64,000 nucleotides of DNA from an uncultured Eubacteriales bacterium (lineage in GTDB: Bacteria; Bacillota; Clostridia; Lachnospirales; Lachnospiraceae), in NCBI GenBank assembly GCA_900548855.1, contig URMF01000014.1, positions 1 through 64,000 of the forward strand, given 5' to 3'. The position numbers were made by a program, and so were the translations under genes. The first letter of the stretch is position 1; every line of letters starts with the position of its first letter. This document shows, piece after piece, positions 61,807 to 64,000 of the stretch. The notes beneath the pieces are model-generated. The model worked only from the letters and a program-made list of their open reading frames with translations, searched no databases and was not told where the DNA came from.

Positions 61807-62745
61807 ATGCGGGTGCTAAAAATTGGAATACTGGATGATGAAAGGGAATACGTTGAAAGTTTATCAGCCTATTTGAGCAGATTTGGCAAAGGGAGGTGGA
61901 TGACAGCAGCCTTTACTGACCATGAGGTATTGAAATCCTATCTAAAAGGAAAAAGGCTTGATTTGATAGCCGGCACTAGCGAGGAGGAGCTTAAAAAACT
62001 GCAGGAGGAGTATGGCGGACTTATTTTTCTGTGGTTGTCAGACCGGCAGGACATGAAGAAAAAAAATGTTCCTTTTCCATCCGTGTATCGGTTCCAGAGT
62101 GCAAAGGTGATTGGAGCCACAATAGAGAATATGGTAAACCGGGTGTACATGTCCGGGCAGAGGGAAAAGGTTATGGTAGCGGTTTATTCGCCGGTGGGGC
62201 GCTGCGGAAAGACAACGATGGCATTAAGGGTGGCAGAAAATGAGAATTATGAAAAATGGCTTTATATTGGAATGGAAGATTACAGTTCTTTTCCGGCTCA
62301 GCAGGAAAGTACGGATAACATAGAAAATTCTGTAGATTCAGACAATTTCATTTATTACTTAAAGGAACATCAGGCAGAAAAGCTGCTGGCTCTTGCAGAG
62401 AAAAGTGCAGGAAGGATTGTTTCGGGCTGGTCGGTTTTTGACAGGAAACAGATAGACGCAGAGGATATGGCATGGCTTAAAAATGTGCTGAAGGACAGTG
62501 GATATTATGGTATAGTTTGTGATTTTGGAACCGGCGTGCTGCAAAGCTACGATATTTTTTTCTTGTTTGACTATATTTTAGTACCTTATTTAAAGGAGGA
62601 AAAAGCGTTGATAAAGAAAAACAATTTTGAAAGTCTGCTGAAGCTGTATGAACTGGATGAGGAGAAGATAAGGTTTATAAATATGGAGGATAAACAGGAG
62701 GTCATGGAGAAGATGGATGAGGTGTTCAGAGGGGAAGGCAGATGA
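61807..62745 (+). CDS. TadZ/CpaE-like ATPase
   Basis: A 312-aa protein with an N-terminal receiver-like domain (~1-110, ILDDEREYVESLSAYLSRFG) and a C-terminal ParA/MinD-like ATPase with Walker A SPVGRCGKTTMAL near residue 130. The domain order matches TadZ/CpaE, which localises the Tad pilus machine. The ATPase is divergent, so it may bind rather than hydrolyse nucleotide. Its stop overlaps the start of the following ATPase gene (ATGA). Confidence 0.78.
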   Translation: MRVLKIGILDDEREYVESLSAYLSRFGKGRWMTAAFTDHEVLKSYLKGKRLDLIAGTSEEELKKLQEEYGGLIFLWLSDRQDMKKKNVPFPSVYRFQSAKVIGATIENMVNRVYMSGQREKVMVAVYSPVGRCGKTTMALRVAENENYEKWLYIGMEDYSSFPAQQESTDNIENSVDSDNFIYYLKEHQAEKLLALAEKSAGRIVSGWSVFDRKQIDAEDMAWLKNVLKDSGYYGIVCDFGTGVLQSYDIFFLFDYILVPYLKEEKALIKKNNFESLLKLYELDEEKIRFINMEDKQEVMEKMDEVFRGEGR

Positions 62746-64000
62746 CAGATAGGATAAAACAGGAAAAAGCGGATTTGCAGAGACAGTTGACGGAGCAGCT
62801 CAATTTAAGCAAAGAGCTGACAGATGAGGAGATTGGGGAAGTGATTGAACAGGCAGTGTTAGAAAGGGGAAGAAGAATCTACCTGACAGTGGAGGAAAAA
62901 CAGCTATTAAAGAGAGAACTTTTCAATTCGTTTCGTAAACTGGATGTACTGTCCCAATTGCTGGAGGATGAGGATATTTCAGAAATAATGGTAAACGGAC
63001 AAAAGCATATTTTTATTGAGAGAAATGGAGTTTTGTCTGAGACCGCAGAGATATTTACCAGTGAGGAAAGACTTAGAAATGTGATACAGCAGATTGTCAG
63101 CAGCTGTAACCGGATTGTAAACGAGACGGTACCTATTGTAGATGCCAGGCTAGAGGATGGTTCAAGAATAAATGTAGTGCTGCCACCAGTGGCATTGGAC
63201 GGTTCTGTCATGACAATTCGCAAGTTTCCAAAAGAAATCTTTACTATGGATAAATTGATTACTATGGATTCTATTACAAGGGAAGCAGCGGAGTTTCTTA
63301 AGGTATTGGTAAAGGCGAAATATAATATTTTTATCAGCGGGGGAACCGGAAGCGGAAAGACAACCTTTTTGAATGTTTTAACCAACTATATTCCCGAGAC
63401 AGAGAGGGTTATAACAATAGAGGATTCCGCAGAATTACAGATTAAGGGAATCCCCAATCTTGTAAGACTGGAGACAAGAAATGCCAATGTGGAAGGAAAT
63501 AATGCGGTTACCATGTCCCAATTGATAAAGACGGCACTTCGCATGCGCCCTGATCGGATTATTGTGGGTGAGGTCAGAGATGCGGCAGCTATGGACATGG
63601 CGAACAGCATGCTGACCGGACATGACGGAAGTATTAGTACCGGGCATGGAAATTCTGCGAGGGAAATGATGCTGCGTCTGGAAACTATGATTTTAATGGG
63701 ATATGATATGCCGGTAATGGCAATCCGGCAGCATATTGCCGCAGCTATTGATATTGTTGTACATCTGGGAAGACTCCGGGATAACAGCAGGCGGGTACTG
63801 GAAATCTGTGAAATTACCGGAGTAGAAAATGGGGAAATAAAAATGCAGACAATATTTAAATTTCAGGAAGCTTCAGAAGAGCAGGGAAGGGTTAAAGGGG
63901 CATTGGTACGGATGAAGGAGCTTAAAAATATTCAAAAATTACTACAGAGTGGATGGAGGAATAAAGGGGATGAAGCAAAGGGAAGAACAGGAGAAAGGCA
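62742..64000 (+). CDS. tadA: Tad secretion ATPase CpaF/TadA (truncated by window edge)
   Basis: At least 419 residues, open at the right edge. The N-terminal domain leads to the CpaF core: DISEIMVNGQKHIFIER, RLEDGSRINVVLPP, Walker A SGGTGSGKTTFLNVL, Asp box ITIEDSAELQI, and Walker B region MRPDRIIVGEVRDAAAMDM followed by STGHGNS. It powers Flp pilus assembly or type II-like secretion at the cytoplasmic membrane. It overlaps the TadZ gene by 4 bp. The core is complete; only the C-terminal tail is cut. Confidence 0.93.
   Translation, partial: MTDRIKQEKADLQRQLTEQLNLSKELTDEEIGEVIEQAVLERGRRIYLTVEEKQLLKRELFNSFRKLDVLSQLLEDEDISEIMVNGQKHIFIERNGVLSETAEIFTSEERLRNVIQQIVSSCNRIVNETVPIVDARLEDGSRINVVLPPVALDGSVMTIRKFPKEIFTMDKLITMDSITREAAEFLKVLVKAKYNIFISGGTGSGKTTFLNVLTNYIPETERVITIEDSAELQIKGIPNLVRLETRNANVEGNNAVTMSQLIKTALRMRPDRIIVGEVRDAAAMDMANSMLTGHDGSISTGHGNSAREMMLRLETMILMGYDMPVMAIRQHIAAAIDIVVHLGRLRDNSRRVLEICEITGVENGEIKMQTIFKFQEASEEQGRVKGALVRMKELKNIQKLLQSGWRNKGDEAKGRTGER

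Noticed and set aside
62879..63385. 168-aa minus-strand ORF opposite the Tad ATPase
   Set aside because: The plus strand encodes a clear CpaF ATPase over the same bases; the antisense frame has no domain or start signal.

Overview
The window is a chromosomal replication-origin region from a low-GC Gram-positive anaerobe, most likely a member of the Lachnospiraceae (Clostridia). Supporting signs are the dnaA-dnaN-S4-recF-gyrB-gyrA and rpmH-rnpA-yidD-yidC-jag-mnmE-mnmG-rsmG-parAB gene strings, the Firmicutes parS sequence TGTTTCACGTGAAACA, a Csp-like subtilase, a split [4Fe-4S] fumarase, DUF3881/DUF4446-type proteins, and many Lys-rich secreted domain proteins. I do not name a genus.

Layout. 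1-508: outward-pointing stable-RNA promoter (probably the front of an rRNA operon), tRNA-Ser(GCU), and an inverted repeat enclosing two DnaA-box-like motifs. 509-3537: three secreted adhesin-like proteins (PPC, FN3, Big2 type). 3710-7925: split fumarase, Cof-type HAD phosphatase, subtilisin-like protease. 8160-9225: ECF sigma factor and membrane anti-sigma-like partner. 9302-19952: a ten-gene leftward chemosensory and c-di-GMP cluster (Hpt, two receiver-HD-GYP proteins, PAS histidine kinase, CheR, CheB, CheY, CheA, CheW, one chemoreceptor) with no flagellar genes beside it. 20176-29353: gyrA, gyrB, recF, S4 protein, a small membrane protein, dnaN and dnaA, read leftward. The origin is bipartite: a DnaA-box cluster lies upstream of dnaA, and a DnaA-box/GC/DnaA-trio/AT-rich unwinding element lies between dnaA and dnaN. 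29827-37937: the rightward replichore with ribosomal protein L34, RNase P protein, membrane insertase genes, tRNA-modification genes and rsmG. 37995-48912: a leftward (lagging-strand) block with a DEDDh exonuclease, tRNA-Arg(CCU), conserved clostridial unknowns, parB and parA with two parS sites, pyrC, argS, a degenerate sensor kinase and a D,D-carboxypeptidase. 49141-54219: accessory surface/signalling block with a zinc-ribbon protein, an XRE regulator, a glycine-rich/LRR secreted protein and a membrane Ser/Thr kinase. 54432-60740: trmB, a eukaryotic-type HisA away from any his operon, a YfhO-type membrane protein and a hybrid histidine kinase. 61333-64000: start of a Tad-type pilus locus (prepilin peptidase, TadZ-like, CpaF/TadA ATPase cut by the window edge).

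How the parts fit. Genes flanking the origin are mostly co-directional with replication, while the par block runs against it. One parS is built into the perfect palindrome that probably terminates pyrC transcription. Several proteins look like catalytically disabled copies of signalling enzymes: an HD-GYP without its HD histidine, and a sensor kinase without the acceptor histidine. Most other elements are standard housekeeping genes. The points most worth a second look are the DnaA-trio origin, the parS-terminator fusion, the 20-bp hairpin between gyrB and gyrA with a competing pairing, the twin operators between the XRE regulator and the glycine-rich surface protein, and the eukaryotic-type HisA.
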